Shown here: piece after piece, positions 22,840 to 31,789 of the stretch | Numbering within the stretch: the first letter of the stretch is position 1 | How the letters are laid out: each line of letters starts with the position of its first letter | NCBI GenBank assembly: GCA_020434415.1 | Contig: JAGRAW010000010.1 | Span: 1-32,160, forward strand | Direction: 5' to 3' | Source of the DNA: Bdellovibrionales bacterium | GTDB lineage: Bacteria > Bdellovibrionota_C > UBA2361 > SZUA-149 | Length of the DNA: 32,160 nt | Notes under the pieces: model-generated | What the model was told of the DNA's origin: nothing | The model's input: the letters and a program-made list of their open reading frames with translations, nothing else | Databases searched by the model: none | Translations under genes and position numbers: made by a program

Positions 22840-25516
22840 ATCTTCCTTGCGGCTTATTCGGCTGCGACTTGTTCGATACTCCGTCATCCGTTCGTCCAAC
22901 GTTGCGGCGGAACCGGGGAAGCCCTACTTCACGCAAAAATACATCGAACAAGACAAGCAGCAACGCCAGGAGCACGAGCGGCGTCAGCAGATGTTCGGTC
23001 TCTTCTGAAACACGCTCGTGGCCCTGCACTTGATCATGCGTGGGATTGAGCACTCCGCCGCTGACATAGGCGATTTGCTCCAAGGTCGCCAGATTCACCC
23101 CTCGGCCGGGGGATTCTCCGAATGCCTCTCCGCCCAGTGTGATGGCGACCGGAGGCAACTGAAGCTCCCCGTAGGCGATCGTGATCTTGTAGTCGCCCGG
23201 CCGTCCATTCTCAATCGCAGCTTCGAAGCGTCCTTTTTTGACGACACGGAAGGCAATTTGCTTCGGCTCGCCCCCCGGTTCCAGGACCTGAGCGGTGATC
23301 TGCGGGGAGCTTTGTGATCGAAGTCGTTCATCGAAAATGGCCAAATCCAACAGCACTGCACCTCGATTGACTCGATACCGTAGGTCGAAATCGACCTCGT
23401 TCGTGCGGGTGCCGCTTCGATCTTTGATGGCTTCGGTGACGTCACCCCAGAACTCCGGGAACTTCGGCCAACGAAGCCATGGTATGGACCACCGACCATT
23501 CGCGTCCGAAGTGTAGGCGATCACTCGGCCGAGCTTATACTTCCAACTGGCAAGGATTGGGTGGACCTTCGTGCCCTTGCGGGTCACCAGCTCCAGATCC
23601 GCTCCCTTCTTGGGTAAGGTTTCTACGAATCCGCGGAGCGGCGGGTAGCGCGTGATTGACGTCGTGACTACTCCCGAAGGACCGACCCCCACAGGAAACT
23701 CCTGGTTTTCCTTCATGGTCTCCTCTCCGGTCGAGACCTTGATGTCGTGAACGAAGATCTGCGGCAGTCGTGAGGGATCCAATGTGTGGTAGAAGGCACC
23801 TTTGCCGTATTTGGAGAGCAACTTCAGGAACGGCACGTCGGCTTCCAAACCGAGCGCTACTGTCGAGACACTGACGCCATCCGAGCGCAGGCGATTGATC
23901 TCCTCGACATAGACGTCGCTGGAGAGCGGAATCTTGCCGTCACTCAACACGATGATGTGCTTGCGGCTGGCCGGATTGTTGGCAAGACTTTGGCGAGCGG
24001 CCGCCATCGCAGGCAGTAAGTTCGTTCGACCCGCTGCCGTGAGATTCCGAAGCCTACGCTCTGCTTGATCGCGAACTTCTCTGACCGACTTCAAGGGGAT
24101 GATGACAAACGGAGCATGATCGAAGCCGATGACGCCGACAAAGTCTTCATCTTTAAGCGCGTCGACGGACTGACGAGCAGCCGCCTTGGCCGCGTCGATC
24201 TTGTTCTGATGGGCCATACTGCCCGACTTGTCGATTACCAGGATCACGGCAACCGTGAGGCGGCGCCTCTTGGTTTGCGGCGGCACGAACTTCAGCGGCG
24301 AAAGCTCCTCGAGGGGGGTATCGATATAGTTGCCTAGTCCATAGGCGCGCTCCCCTCCGAGGAGCAGCAGACCGCCGCCTTGCGCCACGAAACGCTGGAG
24401 GGCGGGAAGAAATCCCCCCGGCAGTTGCTCTCGAGCAGCGTTGTTGAGGACGACACTTGCATACGGCTCGAAGGAAACCGGGATGGTTGCATTGCCGTCT
24501 GCCACAAGGTTGGTCAGACCGTAGCCTTTGAGGCCGATCAGATCCTTGATAACTCGCTCATCTTCCTTGCTCCCGCTGACCATCAGGATCTTCTCTTTTT
24601 CTTTAACCGAGATCCATCGATGCTTCTCTTCGGGAGCGGCGTGGTTTCCGCCCTCCGGGATCAGGACCGCGCGCAAACGATGAAGGCCTCCCTCCAGAGC
24701 TGTCGACTCGAGAGTAATCAGCTTTTCTTGGTTGGCGGGAAATCCCAAGAGCTGCGAAAACAACTTCTTGTTTTCGAGCCATACCTCGACCGTGCCGCGT
24801 AACGCCTCACCGTGACTGTTCTGAACGCTGACTCGAACCGCTGCTTTGTCTCCAGCATGGGCCGTAATCGGTGCGGTGAGCGACGAAATTGCAAGCTTCT
24901 CCCGAGAAAACAGAGACACATCCGGGAGCAAGGGAAACACCCGCACGCCTTTCTTCGCCGAGGCGCGCGCCGCATGAAGCGCATCACCCGTTGTTTCCAT
25001 GCCGTCACTCAACAGCAGAATACTCGAGCTTTCCGTGAGAGACAGGGCATTGGTGAGCGCCAAGCCGATGTTCGTATCTCCGGTGTCAAGATCTTCCCGG
25101 GCATTCTCGAGGAGACGCGAAATAGCATCGGCTGACATCGCAGATGTGACAGTGAAGGGCCGCTGCATGGTCTGCCGGGCGAATGGATAGAGCTCGAGCG
25201 AACTGTCACGGCCACGGAGAAATGTTGCCAGCTCTTGAGCGAAACCCTCCTGGGCACGCTTTGAAACGCTGTAGGAGAGATCCACGAGGCCGGTTAGCTC
25301 CTCGGTCGCCGTGCGCTGAGTCGTGACCGGATCGGCCAATGCCACCAGCAGCAGCGCCAACGCTGAAAGCCGCAACAGATGCATCAACCACAGGCGAGGA
25401 GCACGGACGAGCGCGAGCACGGCAAGCACCGGTAGCGCCCACAGCACCATGAGCACCTGCGGCTGAACGTAGTCCGCGGCTAGTAATGATTCGATATATG
25501 CTGAGCCCACCATCAT
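22811..25516 (-). CDS. Large membrane protein with two vWA domains and an amidotransferase-like domain
   Basis: This 901-residue protein is anchored by two N-terminal membrane segments (about 25-38, 45-62) and one near the C-terminus (about 842-864), leaving most of it in the periplasm. The first vWA (about 73-200) keeps the metal site DLSYS (79-83), Thr148 and SDGMETTG. A beta-rich segment follows, then an amidotransferase-like Rossmann region (about 308-412: ILMVSGSKEDERVIKDLI, FVAQGGGLLLLGGERAYGLGNY). The second vWA (about 422-600) has DKSGS (429-433), GRTNLLPAM and VLSDGKIPL. The remaining 250 residues resemble the C-terminal half of batA/yjgR-cluster proteins. The frame starts at ATG 25516 (25513 also possible), 54 bases after the BatA-like stop, and overlaps the STN gene. 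Such proteins accompany MoxR ATPases and probably assemble or monitor envelope complexes. Confidence 0.88.
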   Translation of the reverse strand: MMVGSAYIESLLAADYVQPQVLMVLWALPVLAVLALVRAPRLWLMHLLRLSALALLLVALADPVTTQRTATEELTGLVDLSYSVSKRAQEGFAQELATFLRGRDSSLELYPFARQTMQRPFTVTSAMSADAISRLLENAREDLDTGDTNIGLALTNALSLTESSSILLLSDGMETTGDALHAARASAKKGVRVFPLLPDVSLFSREKLAISSLTAPITAHAGDKAAVRVSVQNSHGEALRGTVEVWLENKKLFSQLLGFPANQEKLITLESTALEGGLHRLRAVLIPEGGNHAAPEEKHRWISVKEKEKILMVSGSKEDERVIKDLIGLKGYGLTNLVADGNATIPVSFEPYASVVLNNAAREQLPGGFLPALQRFVAQGGGLLLLGGERAYGLGNYIDTPLEELSPLKFVPPQTKRRRLTVAVILVIDKSGSMAHQNKIDAAKAAARQSVDALKDEDFVGVIGFDHAPFVIIPLKSVREVRDQAERRLRNLTAAGRTNLLPAMAAARQSLANNPASRKHIIVLSDGKIPLSSDVYVEEINRLRSDGVSVSTVALGLEADVPFLKLLSKYGKGAFYHTLDPSRLPQIFVHDIKVSTGEETMKENQEFPVGVGPSGVVTTSITRYPPLRGFVETLPKKGADLELVTRKGTKVHPILASWKYKLGRVIAYTSDANGRWSIPWLRWPKFPEFWGDVTEAIKDRSGTRTNEVDFDLRYRVNRGAVLLDLAIFDERLRSQSSPQITAQVLEPGGEPKQIAFRVVKKGRFEAAIENGRPGDYKITIAYGELQLPPVAITLGGEAFGESPGRGVNLATLEQIAYVSGGVLNPTHDQVQGHERVSEETEHLLTPLVLLALLLVLFDVFLREVGLPRFRRNVGRTDDGVSNKSQPNKPQGRYGPGEANAA

Positions 25517-25570
25517 CCGGCTTCTTCACATTGCTCGGCCGGCCCGATCAGGGCCGACAAATACCGCCCT

Positions 25571-27517
25571 TTAAACACCAAGCGCCTCCGGAACCGGGCG
25601 CAGAAGGAACCACAGATATTCGCCGACGAGCAGGAGAAGGGCGACTGCGAGCAAATAGCCCCAGAGCGGGTTTTCTCCGGCGCTCGGCAGTCGTCCGTGC
25701 TCCACCATGTGCGGCAGAGAAAGCTCCATCGGGACGAAAGTACTTGATTCCTCAGGAGCGAAATTGTTGACGGTGACGACTTTTCGCACTTGTTCTTTAC
25801 CCGGCGTCCCATGGGCGAACCCCGCAAGTCGGTACGGGCCCGGCGCTCCTGCTTGGAAGATTTCGGTTTTTCCTGCCGGTACCTCTACTTCTACTGTCTC
25901 ATGGGCCGGGGTGCGAATCACCCAGCGTCTTCCCCCTTCGAGGCGAATGCCCCCGGCATTGAGGCTGTTCTGCGTCAACTCTCCGCCGCCGCTCAGCCAG
26001 GCAATCAGGTTTAGCGTAAGGATGCTCGTCACCGGTGTCTTGGCGCCTTCGAAGGGAAGTAATTCGAAGCCAACCGCTGCATAGCGGACGCCTTGAGTTT
26101 CTCCCGCGGCCAGCACGCATCCAGGCTCGGCATTGACGACCGACTGCGCCCAAGGCGGTACAGAAAAGATCGCACCCTGCGAAGGGGTGAGCAAAGGAAC
26201 GCGAAGGTAAGAGGTGATAGGGTGGTCGCCGGCCCAGGAGGTGATGCGAGGAGTCTGCGCGTCTGTCAGCACCGGGAAATGGGGGTTCTGCTCGGGTGGC
26301 AGAATCAGCAAAGCGGGGGTCGGCGGAAGCTTCGCCGGAGCGGTCCGATGAAAAAGCAACAACGTAAAGCGTGCGAGCTCCTCGTCGCGGAGGACGGCAT
26401 ACTCGCGAGGAGAAACAACGACTATCTCGGCGCCCGGGAGCCGCTTCAGACCGAGCGAATTCTGCCCCCCGGTCGCTGAAACCAGCAGAATCAAGTTCTC
26501 CGCAGAGTTTCCATCGCCAATCCATCCGGCATCGTCGTCAAGGAGTGCATTCGTCGCGAGTGCGTCCTCGGCGGCAGAAAGTTCGACCTTGTAAAGTAGA
26601 TCCGGCGAACGCCCTGGAGGAAGGAGTAGCTCTGCCTCGACGGAACTGTTCGGTTGCGCAGTGACGCGCCCTTTGGCGATTGAGCGCGGTGTCACATGCT
26701 TATCTTCGCCCAACTCGAACAGCTCAAGCTGTGCTACCACCGGCTCGCTGCCGGACAGTCCGACATCGGCGATGACCGTGCGCTGTCCGACGTAGTCGAG
26801 CGATTCGCTGAAGCGCAGTCCTGCAAGATAAAGATTGGGTCTGGGTTGTCCCACCGGCTGGGCATCCAGGATTGTCGTGTCTTGGCTGTCGTCCGCAGCT
26901 GAGCGAGGCGGGTCTCCAAAGTAGCGGACAGTGCGGTCGGTAATGGCGACGACGCGAACGTAGTCGCCGCTTTCGGCTAGTTCGGTCAGAGCGGTATCAA
27001 GGGAGTCCGTACCAATACCTGCGTCAGCTCCACTCAGTACCGTTTTGGCGGCAGTAGGTGAGAGGTCTTTCGCGCCAAGGGCGGTCAGCCTGGGACTTGA
27101 CTGGAAGAGTGAAATGCGTGTGCTCGATGATTGTTGGTCGAGCCAGCGGTTCGCCGTTTCGATCGCTTCTGCGAAACGAGTTGGCTGCGGGGCAAGAGAG
27201 TCATTGCGTGTGCGCATGCTCATCGAGGTATCCAGTACCAGGGCAACACGCTCCGAAGTGTCCCGATACCAGGGAAGCGAAGCGGCACCGATGAGGGCGA
27301 TGAGCGCGAGGAGCTCCAGGAAGAAACGCAAGGGGGGCCGAAAGCGTCGCCGTGTCACACGACGCTTCGCAAGCTGCTCCAGAATAACCACACTGCTAAC
27401 GACGCGCGTCTTGCGTTGGCGCTTCTTGAGATACGCAAGAACGAGTAACGGAATCAGGAGAGCTCCGGCAAACGCGAGCGGTTGAGCGAACGATAAAGTC
27501 GAGAGAATGCCGGGCAT
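25571..27517 (-). CDS. BatA-like membrane protein with vWA domain
   Basis: This 648-residue membrane protein begins with the aerotolerance-regulator N-terminus: LSFAQPLAFAGALLIPLLVLAYL (about 8-30), KKRQRKTRVVSSVVILEQLAKRRVTRRRFRPPLR, then a second membrane segment (64-82). The vWA domain follows (about 90-215) with the metal site DTSMS (96-100), GIGTDSLDTAL and VVAITDR. The large periplasmic part (220-610) has no motif I know. A third membrane segment (about 618-640) precedes the end. The start ATG is four bases after the DUF58 stop. In the Bat and MoxR systems such proteins are thought to receive metal-dependent substrates or present them to MoxR; the exact function here is unknown. Confidence 0.85.
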   Translation of the reverse strand: MPGILSTLSFAQPLAFAGALLIPLLVLAYLKKRQRKTRVVSSVVILEQLAKRRVTRRRFRPPLRFFLELLALIALIGAASLPWYRDTSERVALVLDTSMSMRTRNDSLAPQPTRFAEAIETANRWLDQQSSSTRISLFQSSPRLTALGAKDLSPTAAKTVLSGADAGIGTDSLDTALTELAESGDYVRVVAITDRTVRYFGDPPRSAADDSQDTTILDAQPVGQPRPNLYLAGLRFSESLDYVGQRTVIADVGLSGSEPVVAQLELFELGEDKHVTPRSIAKGRVTAQPNSSVEAELLLPPGRSPDLLYKVELSAAEDALATNALLDDDAGWIGDGNSAENLILLVSATGGQNSLGLKRLPGAEIVVVSPREYAVLRDEELARFTLLLFHRTAPAKLPPTPALLILPPEQNPHFPVLTDAQTPRITSWAGDHPITSYLRVPLLTPSQGAIFSVPPWAQSVVNAEPGCVLAAGETQGVRYAAVGFELLPFEGAKTPVTSILTLNLIAWLSGGGELTQNSLNAGGIRLEGGRRWVIRTPAHETVEVEVPAGKTEIFQAGAPGPYRLAGFAHGTPGKEQVRKVVTVNNFAPEESSTFVPMELSLPHMVEHGRLPSAGENPLWGYLLAVALLLLVGEYLWFLLRPVPEALGV

Positions 27518-27521
27518 ACGC

Positions 27522-28397
27522 TTACTTTAGAATTCCTGCTTCCGGAAGTCTGGAGAGCACGACCTCATCAACCGTCTGATTGCTTGGAATCAGGAGGTGA
27601 TCGATGCCGCTTCGGTTGGCAAACTGCTCCAATCGTTCAATATGGTCGGCAAGCTTTATCGCATATTCCTTGGCTGACGAGCCATCCAAGCTCAGTTCCA
27701 CCTCGCGTCCAGATTCCGCGTCGACGACGAGGCAGGTAGCATCGAGCTCCAGGGTCAGCTCGCTCGGGGCCAAGACCTGTAGAGCGACGATTTCGAAGTT
27801 CTTTGAGCGCAGGTAGTCGAAGGTAGCGAAGATGCCGTCGAGATCGCCCAGAAAGTCGGAAATGAAAAAACACTTTCCGGGAATGCGTTGTCGGGCGATG
27901 GCGGCGCGGGTTTCCGTCAGCAAGTCGAAGCTCCCTCCCGGAGTGGCTTCGCCAAGAATCCGTTGCGCCCGCGCGATCGCTCGTGGACCGACAAAGCGCG
28001 GGGAGTTCAACCGGCCAAGGAGAGAGAACGTCACCGTATCACCGTCCGTAAGAGCGACGTACCCTAGCGCTAGCGCCAGACTCCGCGCGAGCTCGAACTT
28101 CTGTTGGTGCTCCGGAAAGCCCATCGAGGCGCTGGTATCCAGAAGGACGACGACATTCAGATCCTGCTCTTCACGAAACTCACGGACATACATCCGATCC
28201 GTCCGCGCGAGCACACCCCAGTCGATGTGGCGAAAGTCATCTCCAGCGGCATACGCGCGGAAATCGGCGAATTCCAGCCCATGGCCCTTGCGGAGCGAGC
28301 GATGGGAACCTTGACGTGAGCCGACAAAGGTCCGTCGGGTACGGATCTTCAGTTGCTGGAGGCGCTTATAGAAGCTCGGCGTAAACGGTGCAATCAT
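27522..28397 (-). CDS. DUF58 domain protein
   Basis: This 291-residue soluble protein has the defining DUF58 motif GHGLEFADFRAYAAGDDFRHIDWGVLARTDRMYVREFREE (about 38-78). A vWA-like metal site follows: VVVLLDTSASMGF (DTSAS), then SLLGRLN and CFFISDFLGDL. DUF58 proteins are constant partners of MoxR ATPases; the vWA-like fold suggests a substrate or adaptor that MoxR remodels. ATG 28397 shares its A with the moxR stop (TGATG), so the two genes are translationally coupled. A TTG one codon earlier is a less likely start. There is no signal or membrane segment. Confidence 0.93.
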   Translation of the reverse strand: MIAPFTPSFYKRLQQLKIRTRRTFVGSRQGSHRSLRKGHGLEFADFRAYAAGDDFRHIDWGVLARTDRMYVREFREEQDLNVVVLLDTSASMGFPEHQQKFELARSLALALGYVALTDGDTVTFSLLGRLNSPRFVGPRAIARAQRILGEATPGGSFDLLTETRAAIARQRIPGKCFFISDFLGDLDGIFATFDYLRSKNFEIVALQVLAPSELTLELDATCLVVDAESGREVELSLDGSSAKEYAIKLADHIERLEQFANRSGIDHLLIPSNQTVDEVVLSRLPEAGILK

Positions 28398-29431
28398 CAA
28401 CTCGAATCACGCACTTCCTGAATCAATTGATCTGCAGTGACCCCTTCGGCTTCCGCCTGGAAATTCAAAATGAGCCGATGGCGAAGCGCGGGTATCAAGA
28501 CAGCCCGAATGTCTTCGTAGGCCAGGTTGATGCGATTATCCAACAAGGCGAAAACTTTCGCAGCGAGCAGCACGGACTGCGCACCTCGAGGACCGGGGCC
28601 GAAGCGGACATACTCTCTCACGCCATCGGTGCAGTTCGCACTGCCGGGTGTGAGCGCGAACATCATTCCTACCAGAACATCTTGAATGACCGGGGAGACC
28701 ACTACCTGACGCACGAGCTTTCTCATCCGCAGTACCGCTTCGGTCGTCTGCTCCGGTGGGAGGACGGGCGTAACTTCAGCCGAACGTTCTCCCGTCGTGC
28801 GAGCAAGTATTTCCTTGAGCTCGGTAGTGGACGGCGATTCCACCAGCAGCTTGAAGACGAAGCGATCAAGTTGCGCTTCCGGAAGGGGATAGGTGCCCTC
28901 CAATTCGATAGGGTTTTGCGTGGCCAGCACGAAGAAGGGTTGAGGAAGCTGACGAGTCGTGCCAAGCACCGTTACCTGCTTCTCTTCCATCGCTTCGAGT
29001 AGGGCTGACTGTGTTTTCGGACCTGCCCGGTTTACTTCATCCGCCAGAACGATATTGGCGAATACGGGCCCCTTCTGAAACACGAAGCGGCGACGGCCAT
29101 GTTCGTCTTCCGTCAGCACTTGCGTGCCGGTAATGTCGCTCGGCATCAGATCCGAGGTGAACTGAATACGATGGAATGACAAACCCATCGCATCCGCGAT
29201 GGATCGTACCAGCAAGGTCTTGCCGAGACCCGGTGCGCCTTCCAGCAGCACGTGGCCCCCTGCGAGGATTGCGGTCAACGTCAAGCGAACCACCTCTCGC
29301 ATCCCGACCACCGCTTTTCCAATCTCGCCCTCCAGCCGCCGAAAATGCGCGGAGAAAATCTCCACGTTCGCTTCCACCTCGCTAGGCCGTCCGGTGCTCT
29401 GTCGCAAATCGTCGAGGTGCCTTTCGCTCAT
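28397..29431 (-). CDS. MoxR-family AAA+ ATPase
   Basis: MoxR ATPases act as chaperones for metal insertion or assembly, often with vWA proteins. The AAA_3 core is clear: Walker A EGAPGLGKT (about 64-72 from this start), FTSDLMPSDITGTQV, Walker B NIVLADEVNRAGPKTQSALLEAMEE, sensor 1 FVLATQNPIELEGTYPLPEAQLDRF and the C-terminal lid GPGPRGAQSVLLAAKVFALL. Two starts are possible. ATG 29431 (344 residues) gives a family-like N-terminus near the AAA domain; ATG 29497 adds 22 residues (AILSFLDAQRFRKRGKGTVEP). Neither has a strong ribosome binding site. The gene overlaps DUF58 by one base and is the first of the tightly packed series, about 195 bases after the Gln-rich protein gene. Confidence 0.94.
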   Translation of the reverse strand: MSERHLDDLRQSTGRPSEVEANVEIFSAHFRRLEGEIGKAVVGMREVVRLTLTAILAGGHVLLEGAPGLGKTLLVRSIADAMGLSFHRIQFTSDLMPSDITGTQVLTEDEHGRRRFVFQKGPVFANIVLADEVNRAGPKTQSALLEAMEEKQVTVLGTTRQLPQPFFVLATQNPIELEGTYPLPEAQLDRFVFKLLVESPSTTELKEILARTTGERSAEVTPVLPPEQTTEAVLRMRKLVRQVVVSPVIQDVLVGMMFALTPGSANCTDGVREYVRFGPGPRGAQSVLLAAKVFALLDNRINLAYEDIRAVLIPALRHRLILNFQAEAEGVTADQLIQEVRDSS

Positions 29432-29626
29432 CGGTTCTACCGTCCCTTTTCCGCGTTTCCTGAATCGTTGTGCGTCCAAGAAGCTCAGTATTGCCATTTC
29501 GCCGGAAAGGGGAAAGTGGCTACCGGGCTCTTAGCTGCTGCGTCCTCTCTCTCCAGCTGAACGCCGGAGATTGAACGCTGATCGCTTTGGTATTTTCGTC
29601 ATTCTCACCGCGCGCCGCTGCCGGGA

Positions 29627-31789
29627 CTATTGCAATATGTCACTATATTCAACGGGAATCGGTTGCTTGGATTCCGGCAAATCAGCTTCCGGTTTGACGA
29701 AATCGTCGGAACCGAGCTCCGTCGTCGCGCGTGCGCCTTGGTTGCGATAGGCCTTGTTCTCGACGCCGCCAAGGGTGCGAACCAAAATTTTCTCTTCGTC
29801 CTGAGGTACCTCTACACCTTCGACTGCCGGGGGCTTACCGCCGCTGCCTTGAGCGCCGTCGGCGCCGTTTTCCGAGTAGCGCTGCGCCTCACCGCGTTCT
29901 CCAGGCATGTTCTCCGGCTTCTTGCTGGGATCGTAGGGAAGTGCTTTGGGGGTCGGACTACGCATGCCCGAGTCCTTTCCGCGAGTGCCGGACTGAGATG
30001 TCGACTGATCTGCTCCTTCATCGCCAGTGCCCTGGCGGTTCTCTTCCTTGCCGTCCTTGGTCCCTTCGGACTGCTGCCCCCCGTCCGATTGGTTTCCCTG
30101 TTGCCGCTTGTCTCCCGCCTGTTTGGAATCACCGGAGGGCTGTGACGGGGCCTCACCGGAGGCACTGCTTTGCTGCTCCGCTTCTTTGCCTGGCGACTGT
30201 CCCGAGGAACCGTTCTGTTGCTTTTGTTGCTGCTCGCCCTCTGCGTCTTGGCTTCCTTGTTCGCCGGATTGTTGGCTCCCCGATTGCTGCTGTTGGCCCT
30301 GCGCCTGCATTTCCTTCTGGATGTTCTCGAGCTCTGTCTTGGCTTGGGACAGGCTCTGCTTTCCGGTGCCTTCACCTTGTCCGTCGCCTTGTTGCTTGTT
30401 TTGCTGAGATCCCTGTTGTCGTTCCCCTTGTTCTCCCTGCTCACCCGGCTGCGGTTGCCCCCGGTCCCCCTGACCATCGCCTTGGCCGGATTCCTGCTGG
30501 GCATCGCCTTGCTGAGCGTTGGAAGCATCCGAACCCGGTTGGCTCTCCCCTTGCTGCTGCTTGTTGCCCCCGGAGGTGCCTCCTTTTCCTTCACCTAGTC
30601 CCGTGACGTCTTTTTTAGGATCATCCTGCGCTTCCGAAGCTGCTTGCTGTTCGCTAGGCTGCTGGGATTCTTGCGACTGCTCGCTGCCGGACTGCTGTTG
30701 CTGCTGGTCGTCTCCCTGTTCCGCCGCTTGCTCATTTCCGCTCTGCTGCTCCTCGGCCCCCGCACCTTTTGTCCCACTTTGTTGCTCCTCGGAGCCCGGC
30801 GATTCTTGGGACTGCTCCTGTTGTTCCTGCTCTTGCTCGGGAGTGCCGGCTGATTCCTCACCTGTGGAGGGTTCCGGGCTGTTCTCCGGCGTCGGCTGCT
30901 CGTCTTTTGAGGACTGGTCCGTCTTGTTGTCGGAGGTGTCGTCGGAAGATCTCTCCGAGGATGCGTCAGTTTCAGAGGCAGCAGGCTGCTGCTTTTCTCT
31001 TTTGCTTGGCGGATTCTCGGCTTCCGGCTGTTCGCTTTTCGGCGAGGAATCCTTCGGGCTTTGTGACAGCTCTTCCGGTGCACCTTGCTCGTTCTGAGCG
31101 GCCGCTATTTCAGCAAGAGATTCCTCCAGCTGACTGCCTGCTGTTTCCGAAAATAGACCTTCGTCTTCGAGCACTTCAGCAAGCTCCTCCAGTTTGGAGC
31201 GTAGCCCATCAGGAAGATCCGGATGGTTCTCGACTAGCTTCTGCAAGGCTTCGGCGTGCTGCTTTCCGCGTTGCAGGGCGTAGGGCGTCGGGGCGTACGA
31301 GCCGACCGGGCGGAAGAGTAGTAGGAGAAGCAAGAGGCCGGTCATGATCGGGGAGGCTATCGCCGACGCTCGTGCAGAAGGCGTAAGACGGAAGGGCAGA
31401 GCAGTCTTGGGATCGAACTGTTCGACCAGCGGCGCGCTCTGCGCTTCAACCAGCCGCAGTAATTCCTCGTCGAACGAGTCACGCTCGGCAACCGAAGCGA
31501 GGGTGAGGAAGCGCTCCTTGCCGCCCACCTTCTGATCGATTACGGCGGCAGCTTCATCAGCACGGGCGGGCGAAAGCAGAGCGCGGTCTCTGTTCAAGAG
31601 CGAGAGTCCAAGCAGTAGGCTGAGCGCGAGCAAAGGCAGCTCGAACGGCTTAGGAACGAACCCCAGCAGGATCAGAGTGGCGGCAACCGCAAACACCAGT
31701 ACTGCCAGCAGTTGGGATAGCAGTAGATTGATCCGGCGGAAAAAGGTCAGCCGAGTGCGTGCCGCTTCGATAAGTTCTGCTGCGCCCAA
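29627..31789 (-). CDS. DUF4175-like membrane protein with very long Gln/Gly/Ser/Glu-rich region
   Basis: This is a 720-residue protein. Residues 21-44, 50-66 and 143-160 are membrane segments. Between them RADEAAAVIDQKVGGKERFLTLASVAERD resembles the conserved part of DUF4175 family proteins that often neighbour moxR. Helical residues 170-235 (ALQKLVENHPDLPDGLRSKLEELAEVLED) follow. From about 235 to 640 the chain is low-complexity, dominated by Gln, Gly, Ser and Glu with runs such as QQQQQSGSEQ; it is probably disordered. The C-terminus (VPQDEEKILVRTLGGVENKAYRNQGARATTEL to PIPVEYSDILQ) is again ordered and probably functional. The only start I find is TTG 31789, with AGAG upstream and no ATG in frame. 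The likely role is periplasmic or cytoplasmic scaffolding for the MoxR/vWA set. Confidence 0.82.
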   Translation of the reverse strand: MGAAELIEAARTRLTFFRRINLLLSQLLAVLVFAVAATLILLGFVPKPFELPLLALSLLLGLSLLNRDRALLSPARADEAAAVIDQKVGGKERFLTLASVAERDSFDEELLRLVEAQSAPLVEQFDPKTALPFRLTPSARASAIASPIMTGLLLLLLLFRPVGSYAPTPYALQRGKQHAEALQKLVENHPDLPDGLRSKLEELAEVLEDEGLFSETAGSQLEESLAEIAAAQNEQGAPEELSQSPKDSSPKSEQPEAENPPSKREKQQPAASETDASSERSSDDTSDNKTDQSSKDEQPTPENSPEPSTGEESAGTPEQEQEQQEQSQESPGSEEQQSGTKGAGAEEQQSGNEQAAEQGDDQQQQQSGSEQSQESQQPSEQQAASEAQDDPKKDVTGLGEGKGGTSGGNKQQQGESQPGSDASNAQQGDAQQESGQGDGQGDRGQPQPGEQGEQGERQQGSQQNKQQGDGQGEGTGKQSLSQAKTELENIQKEMQAQGQQQQSGSQQSGEQGSQDAEGEQQQKQQNGSSGQSPGKEAEQQSSASGEAPSQPSGDSKQAGDKRQQGNQSDGGQQSEGTKDGKEENRQGTGDEGADQSTSQSGTRGKDSGMRSPTPKALPYDPSKKPENMPGERGEAQRYSENGADGAQGSGGKPPAVEGVEVPQDEEKILVRTLGGVENKAYRNQGARATTELGSDDFVKPEADLPESKQPIPVEYSDILQ

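Noticed and set aside
29731-31347. Several long plus-strand frames rich in Leu, Cys, Ser and Pro
   Set aside because: They are antisense images of the Gln/Gly/Ser-rich coding repeats; composition explains the absence of stops.
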